NCBI GenBank assembly: GCA_963710715.1
Contig: CAVQBL010000016.1
Location: forward strand, 310,001 to 374,000
Reading direction: 5' to 3'
DNA: 64,000 nucleotides
From: CAVQBL01 sp963710715
GTDB lineage: Bacteria; Pseudomonadota; Gammaproteobacteria; DSM-16500
Below the pieces are notes generated by a model. That model ran no database searches. It worked only from the letters and a program-made list of their open reading frames with translations, and had not been told where the DNA came from. The position numbers were made by a program, and so were the translations under genes. Position 1 is the stretch's first letter, and the number at the start of each line of letters is the position of its first letter. Below, in pieces: positions 27,194-37,365 of this stretch.

Positions 27194-28396
27194 ATGAAAA
27201 AAAGTGTCAAAACCGATATTGTTATCATCGGTGGTGGAATTGCAGGTTTATGGTTATTAAATCGACTAAGGCAATTAGGTTATTCCGTTATATTATTAGA
27301 ATCCAATACGCTAGGTGGCGGTCAAACCCATAAAGCGCAAGGCATTATTCATGGCGGTATGAAATACGCACTTGCCGGTGAAGCCACATCTTCCATGGAA
27401 GCTATCGCAGATATGCCTAAGGTTTGGCAAAAATGTTTACGTGGTCAAGGTGAAATAGATTTAACTCATGTACCGGTATTGTCGGAGCAACAATATCTCT
27501 GGTCACCTAACGCTTTAGCAGCAAAGCTTGCAGGTTTTTTTGCAGGGCTCGCATTAAAAGGAAATATTAAGACACTGAGTAAGGAAGAATTTCCCGAATT
27601 ATTTCAACATCCCAAATTCAAAGGCCAAGTTTACTCGCTAGATGAAATTGTTATCGATGTGAATTCATTGGTACGTGAGCTGGTCAAGCCCAATCAAGAT
27701 GTTATTTTCAAAATGGATCCCTTTACAGAAGAAGCATTGCAAATCGATGCTACGGGGCGTTTGGTTTCGTTAGATGCTCAAGTTTCAACGCGTAAATCAT
27801 TACAAATTCAAGCACAAAAATATATTTTTACGGCGGGGAGTGGCAATGAGCTGTTAATAAAAAAATTAATCCACGTCGATATTGCAACACAGCGCCGTCC
27901 TTTGCATATGGTTTTAGTAAAAACATCTATGCCATATTCATTGTATGCGCATTGTTTAGGCTTAGGAATGACACCGCGTATAACGATTACCACGCACAAA
28001 ATGAAAGATGGAAACACAGCATGGTATTTAGGCGGTCAACTTGCTGAAGAAGGTGTTAAACGAAGTGCAACAGAACAAATTCAAGAAGCAAATAAAGAAT
28101 TATGTCATTTATTTCCTTGGTTAGATTTTTCTACCGCGCAGTTTGCAACGTTTCGTGTCGATAGAGCAGAGCCATTGCAGCCTGGTGGAAAGCGTCCTGA
28201 TTCAGTTTGTGTCGAAGAAAGTGAAAATATCATGGTCGCATGGCCAACGAAATTAGCGTTTGCCCCAAAGTTGGCAGCAGAAATTATTCAGCGTTTGCAA
28301 AGTGTGCATATTCAACCTGGCGTACACGATGTGCGTGAATTACGCTCTTGTTCAATTCCTTGTTTAGCGAAACCTATCTGGGAAGAATTATTGTGA
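27194..28396 (+). CDS. FAD-dependent oxidoreductase
   Basis: This 400-residue protein is a DAO-type flavoprotein. The dinucleotide-binding motif DIVIIGGGIAGLWLLNRLR is at residues about 7-25, followed by ESNTLGGGQTHKAQGIIHGG, a substrate- or FAD-contacting loop seen in glycerol-3-phosphate dehydrogenase-like enzymes. I start at 27194 because GAGG precedes that ATG; the ATG at 27164 lacks a site. Its stop overlaps the GTG start of the aldo/keto reductase, and cca follows, so the three genes form one operon. The substrate is unknown. Confidence 0.8.
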   Translation: MKKSVKTDIVIIGGGIAGLWLLNRLRQLGYSVILLESNTLGGGQTHKAQGIIHGGMKYALAGEATSSMEAIADMPKVWQKCLRGQGEIDLTHVPVLSEQQYLWSPNALAAKLAGFFAGLALKGNIKTLSKEEFPELFQHPKFKGQVYSLDEIVIDVNSLVRELVKPNQDVIFKMDPFTEEALQIDATGRLVSLDAQVSTRKSLQIQAQKYIFTAGSGNELLIKKLIHVDIATQRRPLHMVLVKTSMPYSLYAHCLGLGMTPRITITTHKMKDGNTAWYLGGQLAEEGVKRSATEQIQEANKELCHLFPWLDFSTAQFATFRVDRAEPLQPGGKRPDSVCVEESENIMVAWPTKLAFAPKLAAEIIQRLQSVHIQPGVHDVRELRSCSIPCLAKPIWEELL

Positions 28397-29190
28397 TTAA
28401 ACAAAGAAAATTAGGTCAAACAGGAATTTCTGTCAGTGCAATGGGTTTAGGCACGGTTAAATTTGGACGTAATCAAAAAATTAATTATCCCCAAAATTTT
28501 AACTTACCCAGTGATAAAGAAATTTTAGAAATATTATCATGTGCAAAAAATTTAGGAATAAACTTATTAGATACAGCTCCTGCATATGGTAATAGCGAAG
28601 AGCGTCTTGGAAAATTAATTAATCGACACGATTGGATTATCTCTACCAAAGTAGGCGAAGAATTTATTGATGGCGTTTCATATTATGATTTTTCACCACA
28701 GGCAATCAAGAAAAGCATTGAGCGAAGTTTAAAACGTTTAAATACAGATTATCTGGATATTGTACTTGTGCATTCCAATGGCGAAGATCAAAAAATTATT
28801 GAAGAAAGTGCGGTTTTTTCTACCTTAGCTGCGTGTAAAAAAGCAGGCCTCATTCGAGCATTTGGCATGTCTACAAAAACTGTTTCAGGAGGCAAGCAAA
28901 CAGTGGATCATGCCGATGTTGTCATGGTGACATATAATCCTGTGCAAACAGAAGAACAATCTGTAATTACATATGCGCAGCAAAAAAATAAAGGTGTTTT
29001 TATAAAAAAGGCTTTTGCGAGTGGGCATTTGCAAAAAATTTCCGCTGCGGATCCTGTGCTCGCTGCATTGCAATTTATTTTTAAAGAATCAGGTGTCAGC
29101 AGTGTCATCATGGGTACATTGAATCTGGATCATCTCAAACACAATGTAGAATGTGCAGAAAATGTGTTATCACAAATGGAAAACGCATGA
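28393..29190 (+). CDS. Aldo/keto reductase
   Basis: The protein (265 residues) has the AKR TIM-barrel signatures: DTAPAYGNSEERLG (active-site Asp and Tyr, about residues 57-70), ISTKVGEEF with the catalytic Lys, and YLDIVLVHSNG for the catalytic His strand. The start is the GTG at 28393, which overlaps the upstream stop as GTGA and gives the normal N-terminus (IKQRKLGQTGISVSAMGLG). The upstream ATG at 28348 lies inside the preceding gene. The end overlaps cca by four bases. Confidence 0.85.
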   Translation: MIKQRKLGQTGISVSAMGLGTVKFGRNQKINYPQNFNLPSDKEILEILSCAKNLGINLLDTAPAYGNSEERLGKLINRHDWIISTKVGEEFIDGVSYYDFSPQAIKKSIERSLKRLNTDYLDIVLVHSNGEDQKIIEESAVFSTLAACKKAGLIRAFGMSTKTVSGGKQTVDHADVVMVTYNPVQTEEQSVITYAQQKNKGVFIKKAFASGHLQKISAADPVLAALQFIFKESGVSSVIMGTLNLDHLKHNVECAENVLSQMENA

Positions 29191-30278
29191 AAATTTATCT
29201 CGTAGGTGGTGCAGTACGCGATCAATTGTTGGGACTTCCCGTGCAAGAAAAAGATTGGGTAGTCGTGGGCGCTACAGTTGAAGAGATGTTACAGAAAAAT
29301 TTTCGTCAAGTTGGAAAAGATTTTCCTGTCTTTTTACATCCTGACACGCATGAAGAGTATGCGTTAGCAAGAATGGAGCGTAAAACTGGCCGTGGCTACA
29401 CGGGATTTGCTTTTGATGCATCCCCACAAGTGACACTCGAAGAGGATCTCAAACGTCGTGACCTTACGATTAATGCCATGGCCCAAACAGTGGAAGGCGT
29501 TTTAATCGATCCTTATCATGGCAAGCAAGATTTAGCACAAAAAATTTTACGCCATGTTTCACCTGCCTTTGCAGAAGACCCCGTACGCATTTTGCGTGTA
29601 GCAAGATTTGCTGCGCGGTATAATAAATTAGGATTTACCGTTGCAACTGAAACCAATGAACTGATGAAGCAAATGGTTGTTTCGGGTGAAGTCGATGCTT
29701 TGGTTGCAGAGCGCGTGTGGAAAGAATTAGAACGTGCGTTAGCAGAAGAAAATCCTGAGCAATTTTTTAAAGTTTTAGCGGATTGCACAGCGCTTGCGGT
29801 TTTATTTCCACAAATTAATATGCAAGGCCCTGGCATGACAGCTTTAGTTCAAGCAGCAAAAATTTCTTCTGATGCGCGTGTACGCTTGGCTGCTTTGCTG
29901 CATGCGCTGTCTGTTGCTGAAATTAAAACACTTTGTGATCGTTATCGTATCCCAAGTGACTATCGTGAATTAGCATTATTGATTGCTGAGCATCTAAATG
30001 AGTATCGTCGCGCGCGAGAATTATCTGCAGAGGAGCTGTTGAGTTTGTTGCAGCGTCTAGATGTTTTTCGGCGCGAGGAACGGTTTCGAAATTTTTTAAT
30101 TGCGTGTAAAGCAATAGCGCGTGCAACAGCAACTGAAAATTTACAATCGAATTGGTTATTAAAAGTGTATGAAACAGCAAAAGCGGTAGATACAAAACAA
30201 TTTACGCATTTGGCTGGCAAAGGAATTGCTGTGGCGATTAATAAAAAGCGTGTTGAGGCGATTGAGAAAATAATATGA
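29187..30278 (+). CDS. cca: CCA-adding tRNA nucleotidyltransferase with degenerate HD domain
   Basis: Cca adds or repairs the 3' CCA of tRNA. This 363-residue protein has the class II signature YLVGGAVRDQLLG at the N-terminus, the metal-binding EKDWVVVG, the EEDLKRRDLTINAMA motif (about 88-102) and the EDPVRILRVARFAARY motif. The E. coli enzyme (412 residues) has a C-terminal HD phosphohydrolase domain; here the HD pair reads HA (LAALLHALS) and about 20 residues holding the other metal ligands are gone. The nucleotidyltransferase should work, the phosphatase/phosphodiesterase should not. ATG at 29187 overlaps the previous stop (ATGA). Confidence 0.9.
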   Translation: MKIYLVGGAVRDQLLGLPVQEKDWVVVGATVEEMLQKNFRQVGKDFPVFLHPDTHEEYALARMERKTGRGYTGFAFDASPQVTLEEDLKRRDLTINAMAQTVEGVLIDPYHGKQDLAQKILRHVSPAFAEDPVRILRVARFAARYNKLGFTVATETNELMKQMVVSGEVDALVAERVWKELERALAEENPEQFFKVLADCTALAVLFPQINMQGPGMTALVQAAKISSDARVRLAALLHALSVAEIKTLCDRYRIPSDYRELALLIAEHLNEYRRARELSAEELLSLLQRLDVFRREERFRNFLIACKAIARATATENLQSNWLLKVYETAKAVDTKQFTHLAGKGIAVAINKKRVEAIEKII

Positions 30279-30283
30279 TTTTT

Positions 30284-30658
30284 TTATCGAGTCGAAGTTA
30301 AAGCAGAGCTGCTATTTATACCTTCTTCTATGGCTGAGCTTACAGCCTGTGGTGCAGGAGTAGAAGGCTTTGGAAAAAATCGAGATCGACATCCTTGCCA
30401 TGGACTACGACAGCGGATAAAACTATTTAAAGATTCTCGACATTCCTGCAATGATATGGACATATAATAGCGAATCAAAAAATCTAAAATTAGATATAAA
30501 GCCGGCCCTACCGAAAATCCGACTATAGCAGACACTGCTCGGTTTTTAAAAGGGTCAAACCACGCTAAAGTCGATGTAGATAACACTGCTGACAGCATCA
30601 AAAGAGTGCGCGCACCCCTGATAGTTAAATTACCTTCATTATCCATCAAACGACGCAT
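30284..30658 (-). CDS. Hypothetical protein with a membrane hairpin
   Basis: I do not recognise this 124-residue protein. It has two hydrophobic segments, near residues 16-32 (LLMLSAVLSTSTLAWF) and 43-62 (AIVGFSVGPALYLILDFLI), then a polar Ser/Pro-rich tail with several cysteines. I use the ATG at 30658 because AAGGGAAG precedes it; an extension to 30718 would overlap the DUF397 gene. It lies 11 bases downstream of the DUF397 gene and is likely cotranscribed. Confidence 0.55.
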   Translation of the reverse strand: MRRLMDNEGNLTIRGARTLLMLSAVLSTSTLAWFDPFKNRAVSAIVGFSVGPALYLILDFLIRYYMSISLQECRESLNSFIRCRSPWQGCRSRFFPKPSTPAPQAVSSAIEEGINSSSALTSTR

Positions 30659-30669
30659 GAACTTCCCTT

Positions 30670-30873
30670 TTATAAATCGAATTCCCCTTTCTTTACGCCA
30701 CCGATAAATGCATTCCATTCATCTTGGTCAAAGTACAAAGGAGCTTGCTTTTTATTTTTACTATCTCTGACAGCAATAATCCCGTCTTTATAAGCCACTT
30801 CTATACAAAGAATGCCTTTACACAGGCTAGATACCTTGAAATCTTCTGATTTAAACTTGGGTAGGTTTTTCAT
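30670..30873 (-). CDS. DUF397 domain protein
   Basis: This 67-residue protein matches DUF397 along its length: a SSLCKGILCIEVAY core, then IIAVRDSKNK and the ending WNAFIGGVKKGEFDL, all diagnostic. The family is best known from actinomycetes, where it is paired with XRE-type regulators and is probably a small regulatory partner or antitoxin-like protein. No XRE gene is adjacent here; the next gene encodes a small membrane protein. The start at 30873 follows GAGGA. The base composition is like its surroundings, so any transfer is old. Confidence 0.85.
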   Translation of the reverse strand: MKNLPKFKSEDFKVSSLCKGILCIEVAYKDGIIAVRDSKNKKQAPLYFDQDEWNAFIGGVKKGEFDL

Positions 30874-30970
30874 GATTTTCCTCTTTATTAACATTTGAGC
30901 ATCTTGTCTATTTTATCACATATTTTTGTTAATAATCTATGAGCCAAACCTAAACTCATCCTGTAAAAAT

Positions 30971-31027
30971 AAGGAAAGGAGGCGTGTCTCATTGTGCCAC
31001 AGGCACGCATGAGACGCGACCCCTTCC
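30971..31027. repeat. Long imperfect hairpin upstream of the DsbA-like gene
   Basis: AAGGAAAGGAGGCGTGTCTCAT pairs in segments with ATGAGACGCGACCCCTTCC, and GTGCC/GGCAC closes the inner stem around ACA. There is no T-run, so it is more likely a palindromic repeat or transcript structure than a terminator. It lies 95 bases before the DsbA-like start. Confidence 0.5.
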
Positions 31028-31121
31028 CTCTATCTCACAGACTTAACCCCTGGAATATTGACATCTCGTCTTCCCTCAATTACTGTGGCTTTTTCGAAGA
31101 AAACTCTATGGAGGAAATCTC

Positions 31122-31937
31122 GTGAAGTTAATTATAGCAGCAATGACAGTAATTTTGATTGCTTTTGGCGCAGCATCTTTTGCGGCAGACAAAGCAGACA
31201 ATGCCCGTTCAGCAAAGCCCATGCAGCTTGCTCAAGCATCACAAAAAGAGCAGCAAATAGATCAAGCCATACATTCTTATTTAATTAAAAATCCAGAAGT
31301 GATTGTTGAGGCACTCCAAGCATATCAACAAAAACAAATGAGCCAAGTTAAAAAGAGCATGCAAAAAACTCAAGATATCGCACCTAAATTTGCCCATGTC
31401 TTGTTTAGTAAAGCCGGTGATCCAGCTGCCGGAAATCCAGCAGGTAAAGTAACGATGGTTGAATTTTTTGATTACCAGTGCTCACATTGCATTGAAATGA
31501 CAGGCGTGATTGAGGCGTTAGTTAAAGGCAATCCGGAGCTACGCGTTGTTTTTAAAGATTTTCCAATCCGTGGTCCATTATCTGAGTTAGCTGCAAAAGC
31601 GTCCCTAGCAGCAAATTATCAAGGTAAATATTTTGAATTCCACAAAGCGCTCATGCAAGCCGCTTCCAATTTAACGGAAGACAAAATCTATACGATAGCC
31701 GGTTCTGTTGGCCTTGATGTCAATAAATTGAAAACTGACATGAAGAGCAGCGCGGTTGAGCAACAAATCAAATCGAATTATAAATTGGCACAAGAGCTTG
31801 GTTTAATGGGCACACCAGCATTATTTATTGCAAAATCCACTATTACACAAGATGCTCCTGCTTCTGAAATCAGTTTTGTCCCTGGTCAAGTGGGTCAAGG
31901 GCAGTTACAAGCTTTGATCAATAAAGCGAATAAGTAA
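31122..31937 (+). CDS. DsbA-family thioredoxin, Com1-like
   Basis: The protein (271 residues) has a signal peptide (MKLIIAAMTVILIAFGAASFA) and should act in the periplasm or outer envelope. A helical segment of about 70 residues precedes the thioredoxin domain, which carries the active site CSHC in FFDYQCSHCIEMTG (about 117-130) and the cis-Pro loop LMGTPALFI (about 230). The layout is that of the Coxiella/Legionella Com1-DsbA2 group, disulfide oxidoreductases or isomerases for secreted proteins. The GTG start follows GGAGG. The secreted trypsin-like proteins in this window have paired cysteines and could be clients; that is inference. Confidence 0.85.
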   Translation: MKLIIAAMTVILIAFGAASFAADKADNARSAKPMQLAQASQKEQQIDQAIHSYLIKNPEVIVEALQAYQQKQMSQVKKSMQKTQDIAPKFAHVLFSKAGDPAAGNPAGKVTMVEFFDYQCSHCIEMTGVIEALVKGNPELRVVFKDFPIRGPLSELAAKASLAANYQGKYFEFHKALMQAASNLTEDKIYTIAGSVGLDVNKLKTDMKSSAVEQQIKSNYKLAQELGLMGTPALFIAKSTITQDAPASEISFVPGQVGQGQLQALINKANK

Positions 31938-31944
31938 TACCACG

Positions 31945-32073
31945 CGTCATTGCGAGGACCCCTGCATGCTCTTCGCAGGGGGACGAAGCAATCCAGGACT
32001 GCCTACAACTAATCACCATTCTGGATGATTGCCACGCCTCACATAAAGCTAATGCGTGAGGCTCGCAATGACG
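31945..32073. repeat. Dispersed palindromic repeat, CGTCATTGCGAG family, copy 3
   Basis: It opens with CGTCATTGCGAGGACCCC and closes with GGCTCGCAATGACG. The first 40 bases nearly match copy 2 at 20690, while the second half (GATTGCCACGCCTCAC) is closer to copy 1. Confidence 0.9.
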
Positions 32074-32117
32074 AGTTCTTTTGTAAGAATCGTGAATAGT
32101 TACAAAATATAAAAAAG

Positions 32118-32143
32118 GGCTCATTTAATGAGCCATTTTTTTT
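32118..32143 (+). terminator. Rho-independent terminator after the DsbA-like gene
   Basis: A perfect seven-base stem GGCTCAT-TTA-ATGAGCC is followed by a run of eight T residues. It lies about 180 bases after the DsbA-like stop, beyond the palindromic repeat. Confidence 0.85.
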
Positions 32144-32174
32144 GTGCGCCACGCATCTCGCGAAGGAATAAGAT

Positions 32175-35100
32175 ATGATCTCAGGCCAATCGTTCTCACC
32201 CCCTTTAACGTTAGGAGCAGTGCTGCAACTGCAGGGCTATAAAGCTGCTGAGAGAATTATTAAGGCTCCAGAATGGAATGCGCTTGAAGGCGATCCTTTA
32301 CTAGCAGTGATACAAAATAAAATTCAGGGTTCTGTTTTACACAAAGATGTAAATTTTATCAGGTTACTTTTGAGGAAAGGGGTTATCGCCACTGATAGGC
32401 ATATTAAAGCAATTAATAAGCGACAAATAAGTAATAATGCTTTTCTAGGAGGGGTTAAAAAACTACTTCATATTTATGCGGATAAAATAACAGGATTATT
32501 TCAAGAAAATAATCCAAAATTATATGCATCATTAATTTGCACGGCACTCAATGAATATATTGCAATTCATGGAACAAACGAAAAAGTAAATGATTTTATC
32601 AATCGTTTGTTTAATTATCTCAAGATAAATCAAGTTAAAATTAATTTATTATACAGATACAACGGTAGGCCACTAATTGAATTAAGTGTATTATCAAATA
32701 ATAATACTTTCTTTGAAAGCTTGCTTGAATTAGATAATCTTGAATTAGGTAATACTGAATCGACACCTGACCCTCATGAGTCGCCTTCTACTGTACCCAA
32801 AAATGCAAGAAGACTTCCATCGGAAAAGAAACTGCGAATTTCTAAATCTGGGTTGAAAGAAAGTAAATCTCAAGAAATAAATATTGAGCTGTGGGCAGCG
32901 CTACTAGCTGCTTGCAAAAACGGTAATCGAAATATTGTGAGACGATTATATGAAAAATTTCCGCAAAAGTTACAACAACAAATTCAAAGAACGGTAGAAA
33001 CAACGCCATTACGAATTGCTATTGAGACAGGGCAGCCCGATTTAGTACGCGACTTGTTGACCGAACAAAAAATGAATGCAGATGAAACTTATAAAGATGG
33101 ATTGTCACCTCTTAAATGCGCGCTCAAAGGAACATCAGAGAAGATCTTAGCTCTCATATTATCTGTTACAGATAAATCTAACGTCGCGGCGATATATAGA
33201 TTTGCAAAAACATATGGAGTCAGCGATGCGTTTTGGGCATTGTTAAATGAACATTTTGGCAGAGAAAAGCCACAGTTATCAGAAAATCTAGATTGGGATA
33301 GTAACGAGTTTCGTTCAGATTCGCCAAAATGTGAAATGGATGATACAGATGTGAGGATGAAGGATGTTAACTCTGATGAAAATCAAGCCGATCTCTCCGA
33401 TGATAGGCAGCAAAATACGCCAAGTTCGAGTCATGGGGGTCACTCTGCAATTCAATCACATACACCTACTCAACGAAATAAGCAACCAAGAAAAAAATCT
33501 TCTCAAAAAAAAGAAGAAGTGAAGTTTGTGCGTCGTGGCATGGTCAGAGATGTAGTGCCTTCTGATAGTAAAAGTGGCGCATTCAGAACATTGAGGTTTG
33601 ACAAGACGATGTCGAGTAGTAGTTCGTCTAGCTCAATTGCCGCAGCAGCTTCTTATAGTGATCAGGAAATGAAAACTAACCCTCGATCGAACACTTCTTC
33701 TCCTACAGTTGCAATGCATGACAGTCCTGACGACAAGATGTCGAGTAGTAGCTCATCTAGCTCAATTGCCGCAGCAGCTTATAGTGATCAAGAAATGGAA
33801 GCTATCCCTCAATTGAACACTTCTTCTCGTACAGTTGCAATGCATGATGTGCATGATAGTCCTGACGATGAAAAAATGAATGAATCGCAAAGTGAATTAG
33901 TTCCTATGATGGTTGAGGAATCTGCATCAAGTAATAATCCGAATAGCAGAGTAAATATTGAGTACGGTTACGAGAGTGATGTTAACACTCCCGATACGGA
34001 TTCTGATGAAGACGATCAAGAATCTCATGAGATGCAAATACCATCTGCATTGGGAGAGTTAGCGAAAAAGTTCCAATCTTCTGGCTCAGCATGGGTTCCA
34101 TTTTATAGAGCGATTCATTTCTTTCGCAAACCCAATAATGAAGATGAGCTTAATGGTTATTATTTTGTTCGTGAGCAACGTAGAGAGTTATCTCACATTG
34201 TTAAACAGGGGCAACTCGTAGGGAATGTGCTCGATCCATTGCTTGAAAGTTTAGCTGTAAAAGAACTCAGAGAGCAAGGCGACATGAATGCACGTGAAAA
34301 AGTTCGCGCGAGCGTTTTGCATTTACAACAGAGTGGCGCAGGATATGTAGGTGATCAAAAATTTCGTTCAAAATATGATTATCATCAACAAGTATATAGC
34401 AATACGTATGGCACATATCACAATACTTTAGGTAATGAGAGCAAGGTTTTTGATTTTCCGTTTACTCAAAATCCAAATGTTTCTATGGGATCTCTTTTTG
34501 ACGCGCTGCGGTACGGTTTGGTGAAAAAACATCAGGCGTTCGTAAACAGTATCGCTTACGCCCACGATTTAGCAGTAAGGGCCGTGCGAAATATCCTGAG
34601 CCCGGCTTAATGTTTGTTGTGCTCAAGAGTATCGCCGAATTAGAGCAAGAACCGCCAAATCATGTGGTTGCCATGTATGCGCATGGAAGAGCTCATATTA
34701 ATACTCGTATCGTGAATGAGCGAGAGATTTCATTTATAGGTGATTTAGGAAAAAACCCAAAAGTTGCTGCTTTGGTACTCAAAATTCCTTCATTTGTGAA
34801 ATATAAATCTTATTTTCAAGAAAAATATGGATTGAGTGAAAAAGAATTTCAGGATTTTAAAGAAAAGCTACAGCAAACTAAACGGGGCAGCGTTGAGCAT
34901 AAACGTTTAAAACAAGATTATTAATCATGTGATTAATCATTATGAAAAATGTATTGATGCAGAATTAAAAAAATTGGCTACAGAAAATAATTTTACATTA
35001 GTTTATCAAGATCTATGGGGTGGTTATTCCCCACAACCACCCAGCCTGGACTTGGCCCGATTGCAACGCCAAGTTGTACTTGGAGCAGCTGACTGCACTC

Positions 35101-37139
35101 AGCTATCACTTGAGCAGTTAAAAAAAGAATTATCCAATTATAAAACGAGCGTTAATAATGAGGCGGTTCTTTTGGATATTCTGATGCATGTTGCTAAACT
35201 CCCCCATGTTGTTGAAGAAGTTAATAAAGTTGTTTTGAGAAACAATATCGATAACTCTTTACGAGAGAATTTTGAATTATTAAATAGTGTTGTAAATTTT
35301 TATAAGAATAATAAAGAAAATCTTGTTCTCATTTTTTCTGAGTATAAAAAAGAACAAGGCGAGAAGATAATTACTCTTAGCCAAGTTGCTTCTTTGCATT
35401 TATGGAAATTATTTTCTGAAGCAGAAAACTCAGTTGAAGAATATTTAAAAGATATTAGCTCTAAGCAAGCAGAAAAGCAGAGGTTGTTAGCGGCTTGGCG
35501 TATTATTAAAGCCGCTGCAAATTTAGAAATTAGAGACTCAGCGCTTGAGGGATTGGTTAAGATTTTCATTCAGAAAAAAGAACAATTAGAATCGCTCATT
35601 GAAAAGTATTTAATGACTAAACGGATAAACACAAACCAATCTATTGCGAAAGAATATGTTTTAAATCAGCCTACTGAACAGAAAGAAGAAATAGCGAGTT
35701 TGGAGACGGAATCAGCGTCTCTATCGAATGCTATACAACCTGATCAATCGCCGCCGCCGTTTAATGATTTGATAGCAGCAACACTGAGAGGTGATTACGA
35801 TGAAGTGAAGGCAATATTAGAAAGACAGCCAAAGGGGGACGTTAAAAAATTTATTGAGATTAAGGATATTCGGGGATATACAGCTTTTCATTACGCTGTA
35901 CGACAAGGTTATCTTACAATTGCAACGCTGCTTTATAAATTTAATCGTAGCATAGGCACGGTAGAAACGGATCCAGAAGGCATGCGACCATTACATCTTG
36001 CTGCACAATTTGGACATGATGAAATTGTTAAATGGCTTATTAAGTATGAGTCCTCTTCCTACATAAAAATAAATCCGACAACGACAAAGGGGATTATTCC
36101 GTTGCATTTGGCTGCTGAAGGGGGTTTTTATTCAACTGTAAAAATCCTATTATTGGAAGGCGCTGATGTATTTAAAACTTCAGAATCGAAACAAACCGCC
36201 TTTGATTTTGCAAAAAGCGCTGGACATAAAGCGGTGATGGATTTACTGACTGCTGCAAGTCAAATTGCTAATGCAATTAGCCAAGCCATTTTGGCCAGTC
36301 GACGTCGTCCCGAAAATGCGTATTCTGGATTGAAAGCAGTTTTCACAAAATTTGCAACAATTAAGACTCTTAAAAAATATGTAAAATATCTTTGCGAATC
36401 ACTTACCGTGGAGGATGATAAGCGAACGTTAGTTTATTGCTTAGCTCGAGATGGTAAAGAACATGAAATTGAATTTTTATTTAAGGAGTATAAAGTTGCT
36501 TTTAGTACAATTCTAGAACGTTATCAAGGGAGTGCGCGCTTACGTAAAGCGCTGTCTCTTGCTTGTCATAATGGCCATTATGAGGTTGTTAAAAAACTTT
36601 TAGAAAATGAAAAAAAATTAATTGATGTTTTAGATTTTGATGGCTGCACAGCGTTGCATGTGATTTGTTGTCATAAAAAGTATCCTGAAGCTGAGCATGA
36701 AAACGTAACAAAAATTGTCGAACTATTATTTAAATATGGTGTTAAACCAGAAATTAAAAATAACAAGGGTAAGACAGCATTCGCGTTAGCACAAGAGGCG
36801 GGCAATCATTTTCTTACTGAATATCTTAGTAAGTGGAGTGGAGAGGAAAATGCACCAGCCTTTCACGAGGTTTATGCAAATGCAGCAGTGCTCGGGCTAT
36901 ATGAACAACATGCGGAAGAAGTCACTGTTCAGGCTTCATCAGTGAGCAGCTCTTCAGCAGCGGGAGAACCCTCTCGTAAACGGTCTGCGGCAACTGAAGC
37001 GGGTTTACCCGATCGTGCTAAGCGTTATAAACCAGCCTTTTTTCAGGAACCTGCACCAGCTACAATAAATAGTACTCACTCGGATTCTGAGTCAGGTAAC
37101 CGCCGGGATAATCCCGTTCCTGGCATGAGAATGATGTAA
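32175..37139 (+). CDS. Giant ankyrin-repeat protein with bipartite NLS-like tail, two frameshifts
   Basis: Three abutting frames (32175-34610, 34610-34924, 34929-37139) read as one protein of about 1654 residues if a base is restored near 34535-34538 and an extra A removed at 34909-34912. Corrected joins read KHQGVRKQYRLRPRF and RLNKIINHVINHYEK, with no homology lost. The N-terminal third has ankyrin-like helices. A disordered middle contains two tandem copies of a block of about 43 residues starting MSSSSSSSSIAAAA (33609 and 33738). A conserved-looking unknown domain spans about 34060-35060. Clear ankyrin repeats lie at 35860-36260 and 36540-36830. The tail has KRSAATEAGLPDRAKRYK (36978-37031), a match to the bipartite nuclear localisation pattern. 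It is a strong secreted-effector candidate; secretion is not shown. Confidence 0.7.
36978..37031 (+). other. Bipartite nuclear-localisation-like motif in the giant ankyrin protein
   Basis: The encoded segment has KR, a ten-residue spacer and a basic cluster RAKRY followed by K, which fits the classical bipartite rule of two basic residues, about ten residues, then at least three basic in five. It resembles the nucleoplasmin signal (KR-PAAT...). Function in a host nucleus is inference. Confidence 0.45.
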
Positions 37140-37194
37140 GCATGAAGTTTCGGTTGAAACTGACTGCCACTTTATAATAGAATAGCGCTGTTAC

Positions 37195-37271
<77 letters not shown>

Positions 37272-37284
37272 AGAAAATTAAAAT

Positions 37285-37309
37285 AAGAGGCCCCGAATGG
37301 GGTTTTTTG
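37285..37309 (+). terminator. Possible terminator after the initiator tRNA
   Basis: CCCC-GAAT-GGGG with a short G-rich/AT extension is followed by six T residues. It lies 14 bases after the tRNA and may attenuate read-through into rimP. Confidence 0.6.
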
Positions 37310-37365
37310 TTTTTGGGAAGAAGAAATAAGTGGGCTTTGTGCCCATTTTTTATGTGATAAATACA

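Noticed and set aside
34610..34924. Separate 104-residue gene between two ankyrin genes
   Set aside because: It has no ribosome site, abuts both neighbours and joins them smoothly when a single base is corrected at each end, so it is the middle of one gene.
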